64,000 nucleotides of DNA from Reyranella sp. (lineage in GTDB: Bacteria > Pseudomonadota > Alphaproteobacteria > Reyranellales > Reyranellaceae): NCBI RefSeq assembly GCF_004297265.1, contig NZ_SCUT01000028.1:62001-126000 (forward strand), read 5' to 3'. Position numbers and translations under genes: made by a program. A model generated the notes under the pieces. The model was not told where the DNA came from and searched no databases. It worked only from the letters and a program-made list of their open reading frames with translations. Shown here in pieces: positions 55,519 to 63,314 of this stretch. Each line of letters starts with the position of its first letter. Position 1 is the first letter of the stretch.

Positions 55519-56985
55519 TCACGCCAGCGCGTTGCGCGAAATGACTTCGCGATAGAAGGCGGCGCTGAGCTTGGGTGTCCGCTTCTGCGTGGCGTAGTCG
55601 ACGTGGACGAGACCGAACCGTGTCGCGTAACCATCGGCCCATTCGAAATTGTCGAGCAGGCTCCACAGGAAGTAACCGCGGACCGGAACGGCCTCCGCTG
55701 TCGCGCGCTGCAGGTGCATCAGGCAGTTTCGCAGGTACATCACGCGGTCGACGTCGTAGACCGCACCGTCCGCCGAAATCTCGTCCGCCGCCGACGCGCC
55801 GTTCTCGGTGATGAAGATGTCCTTCACCTGCCACAGCCGGGCGGCGTGACGCGGCGCCCAGTACAGCGCCTCCGGCCCCAGCAGGAGCCAGGAAGAGGCC
55901 ATGTGCGGATGCGACGACGGGAAGGGCACCGGGGTGAAGCCCGGCGCCGCCTCGCTCGCCAGCACATACTGGCTCGGCGCATAGACGTTCAGGCCGACGA
56001 AATCCACCTTGCTGGAGATGATCTTCAGCTCCTGGTCGGTGAACCGCGGCGCGTCGCGGCCGGCCTTCGCGAGCCAGGCATCGGTGTAGCGGCCCTCCAG
56101 CATCACCGTGAGGTAGGGTGCGTTCAGCTCGCGCGTCGCCAGTTCCGCGGCCTTGATGTTCTCGGCCGTCTCGACAGCCGGCAGTGCCGTGGCAATGTTT
56201 TCCGCAGGCCCCACCTTCGTGCCGCGGCGGCCGCTGGCGCGCACCGCCTGCACGGCCAGTCCATGCGCCAGCACCGCATGGTGACGGACCTGGTTCAATC
56301 GACCGAGAGGAAGCTTGAGGCCCGGGGCGAAGTTCCCGGTCTCGTGGCCCTGTTCCACGAAGGTCTGCATCTCGTTGATGGTGAAGACCTGGCGCACGCG
56401 ATCGGTGAGTCGGCTGGCGACGTAGGCCGCGTAGTCGCCGAACGCCTGGGCGGTGTCGCGCGACTCCCAGCCGCCGCGGTCCTGCAGCGCCTGCGGCAGG
56501 TCCCAGTGATAGAGCGTCGCGAACGGTTCGATGCCGGCTTCAAGCAGTTCGTCGACCAGCCGGTCGTAGAAATCGAGGCCCCGGGGATTGGCTGTGCCTG
56601 TGCCCTCGGGAAAGATGCGCGGCCAGGCGATCGAGAAGCGATAGGTGCGCGCGCCGATCGACTTCATCAGCGCCACGTCTTCCTTGTAGCGATGGTAGTG
56701 GTCGACGCTGACATGGCCGGTCGAGCCGTCGCGGATCCGGCCGGGCTCCCCGGTGAACGTGTCCCAGATCGAGGGACCGCGACCGGCTTCGTGGGCCGCG
56801 CCCTCGACCTGATAGGCCGAGGTGGCGGTGCCCCAGCGGAATCCCTCGGGAAAGCCCGGCGCCGGTCGGCGAGGCGTCTGCGCGGGACGGGGGGCGGTGT
56901 GTGCCGATCCGTAGGTCGTGGCGGCAAGGGCTGCCGCCCCCGCCGCAGTGAGCAGCGCGCGGCGGCGGGTCAGATTGGAAGGCAT
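55519..56985 (-). CDS. Exported family 1 glycoside hydrolase (beta-glucosidase)
   Basis: This 488-residue GH1 enzyme has a twin-arginine leader (LTRRRALLTAAGAAALAATT). It then has FPEGFRWGTATSAYQVEGA, RTYRFSIAWPRIFPEG, and the acid/base glutamate in TINEMQTF. TINEP is usual, so the Pro is replaced by Met. The nucleophile lies in IFITENGASA, and the substrate-site block GYFLWSLLDNFEWADGYATRFGLVHVDY completes the barrel. It should cleave beta-glucosides in the periplasm. It is monocistronic on the minus strand; the receptor gene at 57069 is upstream of it by 83 bp and may be co-transcribed. Confidence 0.94.
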   Translation of the reverse strand: MPSNLTRRRALLTAAGAAALAATTYGSAHTAPRPAQTPRRPAPGFPEGFRWGTATSAYQVEGAAHEAGRGPSIWDTFTGEPGRIRDGSTGHVSVDHYHRYKEDVALMKSIGARTYRFSIAWPRIFPEGTGTANPRGLDFYDRLVDELLEAGIEPFATLYHWDLPQALQDRGGWESRDTAQAFGDYAAYVASRLTDRVRQVFTINEMQTFVEQGHETGNFAPGLKLPLGRLNQVRHHAVLAHGLAVQAVRASGRRGTKVGPAENIATALPAVETAENIKAAELATRELNAPYLTVMLEGRYTDAWLAKAGRDAPRFTDQELKIISSKVDFVGLNVYAPSQYVLASEAAPGFTPVPFPSSHPHMASSWLLLGPEALYWAPRHAARLWQVKDIFITENGASAADEISADGAVYDVDRVMYLRNCLMHLQRATAEAVPVRGYFLWSLLDNFEWADGYATRFGLVHVDYATQKRTPKLSAAFYREVISRNALA

Positions 56986-57068
56986 CGGGCTGAGTGGCTC
57001 CGGTCGGTCAGTGACCGTACGGAAGCATCCCCCGTGCCATCGCGCCCTGCACGGGCAGGTTTCAGTTT

Positions 57069-58301
57069 TCAGGCGCTTTCGTTACTCAGCACGTCGCCGA
57101 ACAGCTTCCACGTCTCGCCGTCGAAGGCGGAGAGGCGAACCGACTGGATGGGATAGAAGTCCGTCGGACTGGTGTTGATCGTGATGCCGGGCAGCAGCAT
57201 GGGCACGACCAGCTTCTTCATGCTGGCGGCCTGCTTCATCAGGTTCTCGCGCGTGAGGTTGTCGCCGCAGGCCTCGAGGCAGTGCTTCATGGTGGCAGAG
57301 ACGGCATAGGCATAGGTGTTGCCCGAATCGGCGGGGTTGGCATCGGGCAGGTACTTCTTCATCCACGCGTCCCATTCCTTGTAGTCCGCGTCGTTGACCC
57401 ACTGCTTGTCGGTGGCGTCCTTGAGGTAGGCGGCCGTGATGATGCCCTTGCTGTTCTCGAACCCGGCAGGCTTCAGCACGGCGGCAACCGATGCCGAGAC
57501 ATTGGCAAGATAATGGTCGGGCTTCCAGCCGAGGTCGGCGACCTTGCGGATGGCCTGCGCCGCCGCCTTGGGCGCCGCGTCGTTGAAGAAGACGTTGGCG
57601 CCGGTGTTCTTGATCTGGATGATCTGGCTGTCGACCGTGGGATCAGTGACCTCATAGCTCACCTTGGCGGTGACGTACTTCTCGTTCTCCTTGCCGAGGC
57701 CGGCGAGGAAGCCGCCAGTATAGTCCTTACCCGAATCGTCGTTCTGGTAGAGCATGCCGATGCGCAGGTCCTTGAGGTTGTCCTTATACTTGGACAGGAC
57801 GTGCTTGGCGTAGATCGCAGCCTCGGTGTGATAGTCGGGCTGCCAGCCCATGGTCCACGGGAACTCCTTGGGCATACCCCACTTCGAGGCGCCGGTTGCC
57901 ACGAAGAGCTGCGGCACCTTCTTCTGGTTCAGATATTTCTGCACGACCGTGTTGGTCGGCGTGCCCAGCAGCTGGAAGATCGCGAAGACCTTGTCGTCCT
58001 CGACCAGCTTGCGAACCATCTCGACGGTCTTGGGTGGCACGAAGCCGTCGTCGTAGGTGATGAAGCTGATCTTGCGGCCGTTGATGCCGCCATTGTCGTT
58101 CACCATCTTCCAGTAGGCCTCGATCGCCTTGCCGATGGTGCCGTAGGCCGAGAGCGGTCCGCTATAGGGATTGGTGTGGCCGAGCTTGATCTCCTTGTCG
58201 GTGACGCCGGTGTCGTACTTCTTCTGGGCACGCACGATATACGGGGAGAACGCGAACGCAGCACTACCGGCCGCGAAAACGCGGCGACGCATCTTGGTCA
58301 T
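57069..58301 (-). CDS. ABC transporter branched-chain amino-acid-type substrate-binding protein (LivK family)
   Basis: This 410-residue periplasmic binding protein of type I fold has a leader (MTKMRRRVFAAGSAAFAF). It has KLGHTNPYSGPLSAYGTIGKAIEAYWKMVNDNGGINGRKISFITYDDGF and ATGASKWGMPKEFPWTMGWQPDYHTEA. NTGANVFFNDAAPKAAAQAIRK follows near the hinge. The ligand may be an amino acid or an aromatic acid. No Liv permease or ATPase gene is nearby. It lies 22 bp downstream of ribA. Confidence 0.93.
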   Translation of the reverse strand: MTKMRRRVFAAGSAAFAFSPYIVRAQKKYDTGVTDKEIKLGHTNPYSGPLSAYGTIGKAIEAYWKMVNDNGGINGRKISFITYDDGFVPPKTVEMVRKLVEDDKVFAIFQLLGTPTNTVVQKYLNQKKVPQLFVATGASKWGMPKEFPWTMGWQPDYHTEAAIYAKHVLSKYKDNLKDLRIGMLYQNDDSGKDYTGGFLAGLGKENEKYVTAKVSYEVTDPTVDSQIIQIKNTGANVFFNDAAPKAAAQAIRKVADLGWKPDHYLANVSASVAAVLKPAGFENSKGIITAAYLKDATDKQWVNDADYKEWDAWMKKYLPDANPADSGNTYAYAVSATMKHCLEACGDNLTRENLMKQAASMKKLVVPMLLPGITINTSPTDFYPIQSVRLSAFDGETWKLFGDVLSNESA

Positions 58302-58323
58302 GTTTCCTCTCCAGTCGTCGTTA

Positions 58324-59487
58324 TTAGAGCAGGTGGCCTGCTCGCTCCGCCTTGGTGCGAAGATAGTTCTCGTTGTGCCCGTTGGACGGGAAGGAATGCG
58401 GGACCCTCGCCGCGACCTCGATGCCGTAGCGTTCGAGCTGGGCGATCTTCTCCGGATTGTTGGTCATCAGCCGCACGCGCTGGATGCCCATGCGCGACAG
58501 CATCGTGGCGGCCGGCGCGTAGATGCGCTCGTCGGCGTCGAAGCCGAGCTGCTCGTTGGCGTCGATCGTGTCGAAGCCGTCGTCCTGAAGCTCGTAGGCG
58601 CGCAGCTTGTTGACCAGGCCGATGCCGCGGCCCTCCTGCGCCAGGTAGAGCAGCACGCCCGATCCCTGTTTGGCGATCTCGGCGATGGCGCTGCGCAGCT
58701 GCACGCCGCAATCGCAGCGCAGCGAGCCCAGCAGGTCGCCGGTGAAACATTCTGAATGGAGGCGGATCAGGACGGGCTCGGTCGGGTCGATCTCGCCGAC
58801 GACGATGGCGAGGTGCTCCTTGCCGCCGTCGCTGGGACGCCAGGCCAGGATGCGGGCGTTCTCGGCGCCTTCGAGCGGCACATGCGCCTGCGCGACCTGC
58901 TGCAGCGTCCGCGAAGCGGTTTCCTCGTAGGCCGACACGTCGGCCGCGGCGACATAGACGAGATCCTGCTCGCGGGCCCAGTCGCGCCGCTTGTTGCCCG
59001 GATCTCGGGTCAGGGGTCCCAGGACCACCGCCGGCAGGAGGCGCGAGAGCTTGGCGAGTTCGATCGCCGCCTGCGCGATGCCGGGGGCATGGCTGGCCAC
59101 GGGTCGGGACAGATGGCGAAGGGCCACGTGACGGCCGGTCCTGTCGCTCTCGTGCGGCCGCAGGATCACGTCGACGGGGACGCCCTCCGGCAGGTCGATG
59201 GTGATCGGCTTGTTGGTCTCGCCCATGCCGCCCGCGATGTGCGGGGGGATGTCCATGCCGATCGCCTCGGCGCGCCGGCGGGTGGTGACCAGCACCGGAG
59301 CGTTCTGGGCGAGACCCTGCAGTCGCTGCAGGGCGCGCGGGCCGCAGGATTCGGCGGCGATGACCAGGCCGCCGGCCCCTTCCGCGTCCCGCAGCACCAC
59401 GATTCCGCCGCGGCGAAGCTCCGCCATGGCGCGTTCGACGGCGGCGACTGCAGCCGCGCTGCGGGAGTGGGCCGGGTTGGAATTCAT
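58324..59487 (-). CDS. ribA: GTP cyclohydrolase II with degenerate N-terminal half
   Basis: GTP cyclohydrolase II opens the riboflavin pathway by turning GTP into a diaminopyrimidine. The 387-residue product has its catalytic part in residues about 215-387: RLHSECFTGDLLGSLRCDCGVQL (zinc Cys residues), LAQEGRGIGLVNKLRAYELQ, and RLMTNNPEKIAQLERYGIEV. The first 210 residues look like a worn-down 3,4-dihydroxybutanone-phosphate synthase domain (VVLRDAEGAGGLVIAAESCG, GRHVALRHLSRP) without the usual acidic DDEDREN motif, so that activity is probably lost. ATG 59487 is used. It is divergent from the response regulator. Confidence 0.93.
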   Translation of the reverse strand: MNSNPAHSRSAAAVAAVERAMAELRRGGIVVLRDAEGAGGLVIAAESCGPRALQRLQGLAQNAPVLVTTRRRAEAIGMDIPPHIAGGMGETNKPITIDLPEGVPVDVILRPHESDRTGRHVALRHLSRPVASHAPGIAQAAIELAKLSRLLPAVVLGPLTRDPGNKRRDWAREQDLVYVAAADVSAYEETASRTLQQVAQAHVPLEGAENARILAWRPSDGGKEHLAIVVGEIDPTEPVLIRLHSECFTGDLLGSLRCDCGVQLRSAIAEIAKQGSGVLLYLAQEGRGIGLVNKLRAYELQDDGFDTIDANEQLGFDADERIYAPAATMLSRMGIQRVRLMTNNPEKIAQLERYGIEVAARVPHSFPSNGHNENYLRTKAERAGHLL

Positions 59488-59534
59488 GACTCTCACGGTA
59501 TCACGCCACGGGATTTCGCCGAAGTGAACCACTT

Positions 59535-59563
59535 TTGTGCCCAGATCGTACCGGATAGAATAT
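59535..59563 (+). promoter_or_regulatory. Possible promoter of the response-regulator gene
   Basis: TTGTGC (59535-59540), a 17-base spacer and GAATAT (59558-59563) lie 31 bases before ATG 59594, in the divergent region between ribA and the regulator gene. TAGAAT (59556-59561) is an alternative -10 box. The match is only moderate. Confidence 0.35.
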
Positions 59564-59593
59564 ATTTCCAGATGGCTGGCAGGTAGCAGACGC

Positions 59594-60292
59594 ATGTCCG
59601 TGAACAATCGTGGCAAGAAAATCCTGTTGGTCGATGACGACCAGGCGTTGCGCACGGTGCTCGCCGAGCAGCTCGATCTCTATGATGGTTTCACCACCAT
59701 CCAGGTCAGCACCGCGGCCGAAGGGCTGGAGAAGGCCAAGCTCGCCCATTACGACGCCATCCTGCTCGATATCGGCCTGCCCGACATGGACGGTCGCGAG
59801 CTGTGCAAGCTGATGCGCCGGGAGGGCGTGCGCGCGCCGATCATCATGCTGACCGCCGCCGACAGCGACGCCGACACGATTCTGGGCCTGGAATCCGGTG
59901 CCAACGACTATGTGACCAAGCCGTTTCGCATCAATGTCCTGCTCGCGCGCCTGCGCGCCCATCTGCGCCAGCACGAGCGCAGCGAGGACGCCGTCATGTC
60001 GATCGGCCCCTACGAGTTCCACCCCGCGGGCAAGCTGCTGATGGAGAAGGGCGGGAAGAAGAAGGTCCGCCTGACCGACAAGGAAGCCTCGATCCTGAAG
60101 TACCTGTTCCGCGCCGGCGACCGGCCGGTGGGGCGGGACGTCCTGCTGAACGAGGTCTGGGGTTACAACGCCGGCGTCACGACCCACACCCTGGAGACCC
60201 ACATCTACCGGCTGCGCCAGAAGATCGAGAAGGACCCGGCCAGCGCCGCGATCCTGGTGACCGACCGCGGGGGCTACCGGCTGCAGCCCTGA
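59594..60292 (+). CDS. OmpR/PhoB-family response regulator (CenR-like), no adjacent kinase
   Basis: This 232-residue regulator has a receiver domain (KILLVDDDQALRTVLAEQL, phospho-Asp in AILLDIGLPDMDGRELC, TAADSD, KPFRINVLLARLRAHLRQHE) and a winged-helix output domain (VRLTDKEASILKYLFRAG, GYNAGVTTHTLETHIYRLRQKIE, VTDRGGYRLQP). The linker and the DADTILGLESGANDYVTKPFR stretch recall CenR, the essential envelope regulator of Caulobacter, but that assignment is from memory and tentative. There is no kinase gene beside it. Starting ATG 59594 is preferred over a longer frame. Confidence 0.93.
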   Translation: MSVNNRGKKILLVDDDQALRTVLAEQLDLYDGFTTIQVSTAAEGLEKAKLAHYDAILLDIGLPDMDGRELCKLMRREGVRAPIIMLTAADSDADTILGLESGANDYVTKPFRINVLLARLRAHLRQHERSEDAVMSIGPYEFHPAGKLLMEKGGKKKVRLTDKEASILKYLFRAGDRPVGRDVLLNEVWGYNAGVTTHTLETHIYRLRQKIEKDPASAAILVTDRGGYRLQP

Positions 60293-60325
60293 CGGGCTGT
60301 GATGGGTCGGGGGGCTTGCCAATAT

Positions 60326-60382
60326 ATGAGCGAGGCGTCATCTTTCCGGCAAGCAATAGCCAGAACCACCCTGGGAGGGTGA
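60326..60382 (+). CDS. Upstream small ORF (leader peptide MSEASSFRQAIARTTLGG)
   Basis: An 18-codon ORF starts at ATG 60326 and stops at TGA 60380-60382, four bases before the di-iron gene. Its 3' end contains the GGAGGG ribosome site of the main gene. Its first 11 residues align with the small ORF before the second paralogue (M-S-x-A-S-x-F-R-x-x-I). It also lies in the loop of a 7-bp helix (60314-60320 with 60348-60354). It may be a leader peptide coupled to the downstream gene. Confidence 0.5.
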   Translation: MSEASSFRQAIARTTLGG

Positions 60383-60386
60383 TGCC

Positions 60387-61454
60387 ATGACCACGCAACG
60401 GATCTACGCCCTGCCCGTCGACGTGACGCAATGGACGTTCGACGGCGCGACCGACCTCCTGTTCAACTGGGAATACGACGACGGTTCCGCGCCGCTGCTC
60501 GAACTCTACGAGAAGGGCAAGCAGCAGCAGTGGGACGCCAGCACGCGGCTGGACTGGTCGCTCGAGCTCAATCCCGACAATCCGATGGAGCTGAAAGACG
60601 AGGCGATCTCGATCTACGGCACCGATCACTGGAACAGGATGAACGAGAAGGAGCGGAGCTGGCTCAGGCTCCATCTCCAGGCCAATTCGATCTCGCAGTT
60701 CATGCATGGCGAGCAGGGTGCCCTGATCGCCACCGCCAAGATCGTCGGCACGGTTCCCGACATGAACGCCAAGTTCTATGCCGCCACCCAGGTGATGGAC
60801 GAGGCCCGTCACGTCGAGGCCTACAAGCGGCTGCTGCACGACAAGTTCAAGGTTGCCTATCCGATCAACAAGGCGCTGCAGACCCTGCTCGAGCAGACGC
60901 TGACCGACCGCCGCTGGGACATGACCTATCTCGGCATGCAGGTGCTGATCGAAGGTCTGGCGCTCGCCGCCTTCCAGTCGATCCGCGACAAGGCCGGCAA
61001 CACGCTGGCTGGCGCGGTGAACGCCTACGTCATGCAGGACGAGGCGCGCCACGTCTCCTTCGGTCGGCTGGCACTGCGTGAATACTACCCGCACCTGTCG
61101 GATGCCGAGCGCGACGAGCGCGAGGAATTCGTGGTCGAGGCGCTCTACTTCATGCGCGACCGCTTCAATCAGTCCGAGGTCTGGGAGCGGCTCGGCCTGC
61201 CGGCCAAGGTGCTCGACGACATCCACTACAATTCCAAGCAGATGCAGTCCTTCCGCGGTCGCCTGTTCAGCCGCGTCGTGCCGACCGTGAAGGACATCGG
61301 CCTGTGGGGGCCACGCGTGCAGAAGGCCTTCGCCGATATGGGGGTGATGGACTACGCCAAGATCGATGTCGCCGAGGTTCTCGCCAACGACGGCAAGGTG
61401 GCCGAGGAGTTCGACCGGAAGATGTTCGTCGAGAAGGCGATCGCGGCGGCTTAG
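60387..61454 (+). CDS. Ferritin-like di-iron oxygenase, AurF-like
   Basis: This 355-residue helical protein has two copies of an E-x28-DEARH motif: Glu 109 with DEARH 138-142, and Glu 189 with DEARH 218-222. These provide the carboxylate/histidine ligands of a di-iron centre, as in AurF-type N-oxygenases and R2-like oxidases. Other blocks are MHGEQGALIATAKIVG and DRRWDMTYLGMQVLIEGLALAAFQ. GGGAGGG precedes the ATG. No signal peptide. The substrate is unknown; it could oxidise an amine, a lipid or act as an oxidase. A close paralogue lies at 63311, with a flavin/iron-sulfur reductase between them. Confidence 0.85.
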   Translation: MTTQRIYALPVDVTQWTFDGATDLLFNWEYDDGSAPLLELYEKGKQQQWDASTRLDWSLELNPDNPMELKDEAISIYGTDHWNRMNEKERSWLRLHLQANSISQFMHGEQGALIATAKIVGTVPDMNAKFYAATQVMDEARHVEAYKRLLHDKFKVAYPINKALQTLLEQTLTDRRWDMTYLGMQVLIEGLALAAFQSIRDKAGNTLAGAVNAYVMQDEARHVSFGRLALREYYPHLSDAERDEREEFVVEALYFMRDRFNQSEVWERLGLPAKVLDDIHYNSKQMQSFRGRLFSRVVPTVKDIGLWGPRVQKAFADMGVMDYAKIDVAEVLANDGKVAEEFDRKMFVEKAIAAA

Positions 61455-61480
61455 CGGAGCGTTCGTTCTTCGGCGCTCTC

Positions 61481-61532
61481 GGACATTGCGAGCAATGTCC
61501 TGTCGCTCAACGGGCTGAGCGTCGCTCAGCCC
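61481..61532. terminator. Two hairpins between convergent genes
   Basis: GGACATTG (61481-61488) pairs with CAATGTCC (61493-61500), and GGGCTGAGC (61512-61520) pairs with GCTCAGCCC (61524-61532). Both are perfect. They lie between the di-iron gene stop and the convergent DUF1275 gene, the second one covering its stop codon. A terminator for both directions is likely. Confidence 0.65.
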
Positions 61533-62212
61533 AGCAACGGCAGCATCAGGATCAGCAGGGCGGCCGGGACGAGCAGCGGCCAGGCCAGCACCGGCAGCAG
61601 GAGGCCGCCGATCACGGCGCCCACGAGGTAGCCCGTCCAGGTTAGCGCCAGCAGCCCGGTGTTGAGGGCCGAGGGCGGGGATATCGCGGCGCCACGCCAC
61701 AGCCGGTCGACGGCGGCGTCGGCGGTGCGGGCCAGGGTGCTGGTGACGACGACGGTGCTGACCGAATGGCCTGCGAAGCTGGTGATCGTCGAGGCCTGCA
61801 GTCCCATCGCGAAAGCGACGATCATCACTGCATTTTCCTCCCCAATGGGCAGGAAGCCCACGATCGCGAGGAGCGCCGCTTCGAGCAGGATGCCCGCCGC
61901 GGGCCCCTTGAACAGGCGTACCATCGCGCGGGCCAGCATGGCGCCGGGGAAGAAGGCGACCAGCGGCGTGAGGTGGTTCCACGCGCCGAGATGGTTGCCC
62001 TTGGCGATGTCGATGCCGGCCAACACCGTGTTCCCGGTCATGTTGGCGGCGAACACGCCACCCATGGTGACGTAGCCCACGGCGTCGGCGATGCCGGCGA
62101 CCAGGGTCAGGATGGTCGCCTGGGCGAGGGGACGGGCGCCGATCGCTACACCACGTCGTAGGTGATCTCGACCTCGGCCCCGAAACAGTGGCCCTGGCAG
62201 GTCAGGATCCAA
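61526..62212 (-). CDS. DUF1275 (YoaK-like) membrane protein
   Basis: The product has six predicted transmembrane segments and the family's opening LTLVAGIADAVGYVTMGGVFAANMTGNTV. TSFAGHSVSTVVVTSTLAR and a hydrophobic C-terminus follow. The family is of unknown function. The start is uncertain: the first in-frame conventional start is TTG 62212, which overlaps the end of the reductase gene by 67 bp and adds an Arg-rich, non-hydrophobic leader. No ATG lies closer to the first helix. It is on the same strand as the reductase and probably co-transcribed. Confidence 0.8.
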   Translation of the reverse strand: MDPDLPGPLFRGRGRDHLRRGVAIGARPLAQATILTLVAGIADAVGYVTMGGVFAANMTGNTVLAGIDIAKGNHLGAWNHLTPLVAFFPGAMLARAMVRLFKGPAAGILLEAALLAIVGFLPIGEENAVMIVAFAMGLQASTITSFAGHSVSTVVVTSTLARTADAAVDRLWRGAAISPPSALNTGLLALTWTGYLVGAVIGGLLLPVLAWPLLVPAALLILMLPLLG

Positions 62213-63165
62213 TTGTTGGCGAGATCCTCCGGCGTATAGATGTCGTTCTTGGCCAGGATGACCTTGCCCTTGATGCGCTTGGCCGCGCAGGAGGCGCAGA
62301 AGCCTTCCTCGCAGGAGGAGAGCGGGTTGAGCCCGCCGGCGCGCGCCGCCTCCAGGATCGTCTGCCCCTTGGCATAGGCCACCTTGTGCACCTTGCCCTC
62401 GAAATGGATCGTGATCTCGCTCGGGATCACGTCGCCTTCCTCGCTGGGCTGGATCGGGATCGCGTCGTTGCCCGAGGCCTCGAACCGCTCGATGCGCACC
62501 TTGTCGTGCGGCATGCCGTGCTCGAACAGCGTCTCCTCGACCAGCTTCATGAACGGGCCGGGGCCGCAGAGATAGACGTCGCCCGCCTCGAACCCTTTCA
62601 TGGCGGCGACGATCTCCTCGGGCTTGATGATGCCCTGCGTCGCGTCGAGGTGATGGACGATTTCCAGCCGGCCGGGATGCGCGGCCAGCAGCGCCTCGAA
62701 CTCGGCGTCGAAGATCACCGATTGCTTGTCGCGGTTGGCATAGAACAGGCGGATGCGGCGCGGCCCCCTGAGGGCGCTCTTGATCAGGGACATCATCGGC
62801 GTGATGCCGCTGCCGCCGCCGAACAACAGCAGCGGGGCGTCGCCGTCGCCCAGCACGAAGCGGCCGGCGGGCGGCAGCACGTCCAGCATGCCGCCTTCGG
62901 TCAGCGAGTCGTGGAACCAGTTGGAGCCCCTGCCGCCGGCCACCCGCTTGATCGTCACCTTCGGCAACCCGTCGGTCTCGGGCGCGCTGGACAGGGAGTA
63001 GCAGCGGTTGAAGGCGCCGTCGGCATGGGGAACGCGGAAGGTCAGGAACTGGCCGGCGCGGTAGCGGTACTTTTCCGCCAAGTCGGGCGGAATCTCTAGG
63101 ACGAAGGAGCGGGCGTCCGGCGTTTCCTGGATGATCTTGGCGATGCGCAGCTGATTGTAGGACAT
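62146..63165 (-). CDS. FAD/NAD(P)H reductase with C-terminal 2Fe-2S ferredoxin domain
   Basis: This 339-residue electron-transfer protein resembles PaaE/KshB-type oxygenase reductases. The FAD site is RCYSLSS (near residue 55), the NAD(P)H site GGGSGITPMMS (near 116) and GPGPFM (near 202). The C-terminal plant-type 2Fe-2S cluster is CEEGFCASC plus the fourth Cys in LTCQG (around 285-323). It should pass electrons from NAD(P)H to an oxygenase. Its place between two di-iron paralogues makes them candidate partners. ATG 63165 is used; a TTG precedes it. Confidence 0.93.
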   Translation of the reverse strand: MSYNQLRIAKIIQETPDARSFVLEIPPDLAEKYRYRAGQFLTFRVPHADGAFNRCYSLSSAPETDGLPKVTIKRVAGGRGSNWFHDSLTEGGMLDVLPPAGRFVLGDGDAPLLLFGGGSGITPMMSLIKSALRGPRRIRLFYANRDKQSVIFDAEFEALLAAHPGRLEIVHHLDATQGIIKPEEIVAAMKGFEAGDVYLCGPGPFMKLVEETLFEHGMPHDKVRIERFEASGNDAIPIQPSEEGDVIPSEITIHFEGKVHKVAYAKGQTILEAARAGGLNPLSSCEEGFCASCAAKRIKGKVILAKNDIYTPEDLANNWILTCQGHCFGAEVEITYDVV

Positions 63166-63239
63166 CAAAAACTCGTCTTCAGATGCCCGATTTCCGGGCG
63201 GACTCTCCTAGCAGACTGTGCTAGCGTCCGCCGAGAAAA

Positions 63240-63314
63240 ATGAGCGGAGCGTCATTGTTCCGACGCTCCATAGGGATGGGACAAGGTTCAGGGCCAGGAG
63301 GCAAGAGCCGATGA
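63240..63314 (+). CDS. Upstream small ORF (leader peptide starting MSGASLFRRSI)
   Basis: A 24-codon ORF starts at ATG 63240 and stops at TGA 63312-63314, overlapping the next gene's ATG as ATGA. Its sequence MSGASLFRRSIGMGQ aligns with the leader before the first di-iron gene. It contains the GGAGG ribosome site of the main gene, so the two are coupled in translation. The start lies in a loop framed by AGCGTC / GACGCT (63223-63228 with 63262-63267). No strong ribosome site precedes it. Confidence 0.5.
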   Translation: MSGASLFRRSIGMGQGSGPGGKSR

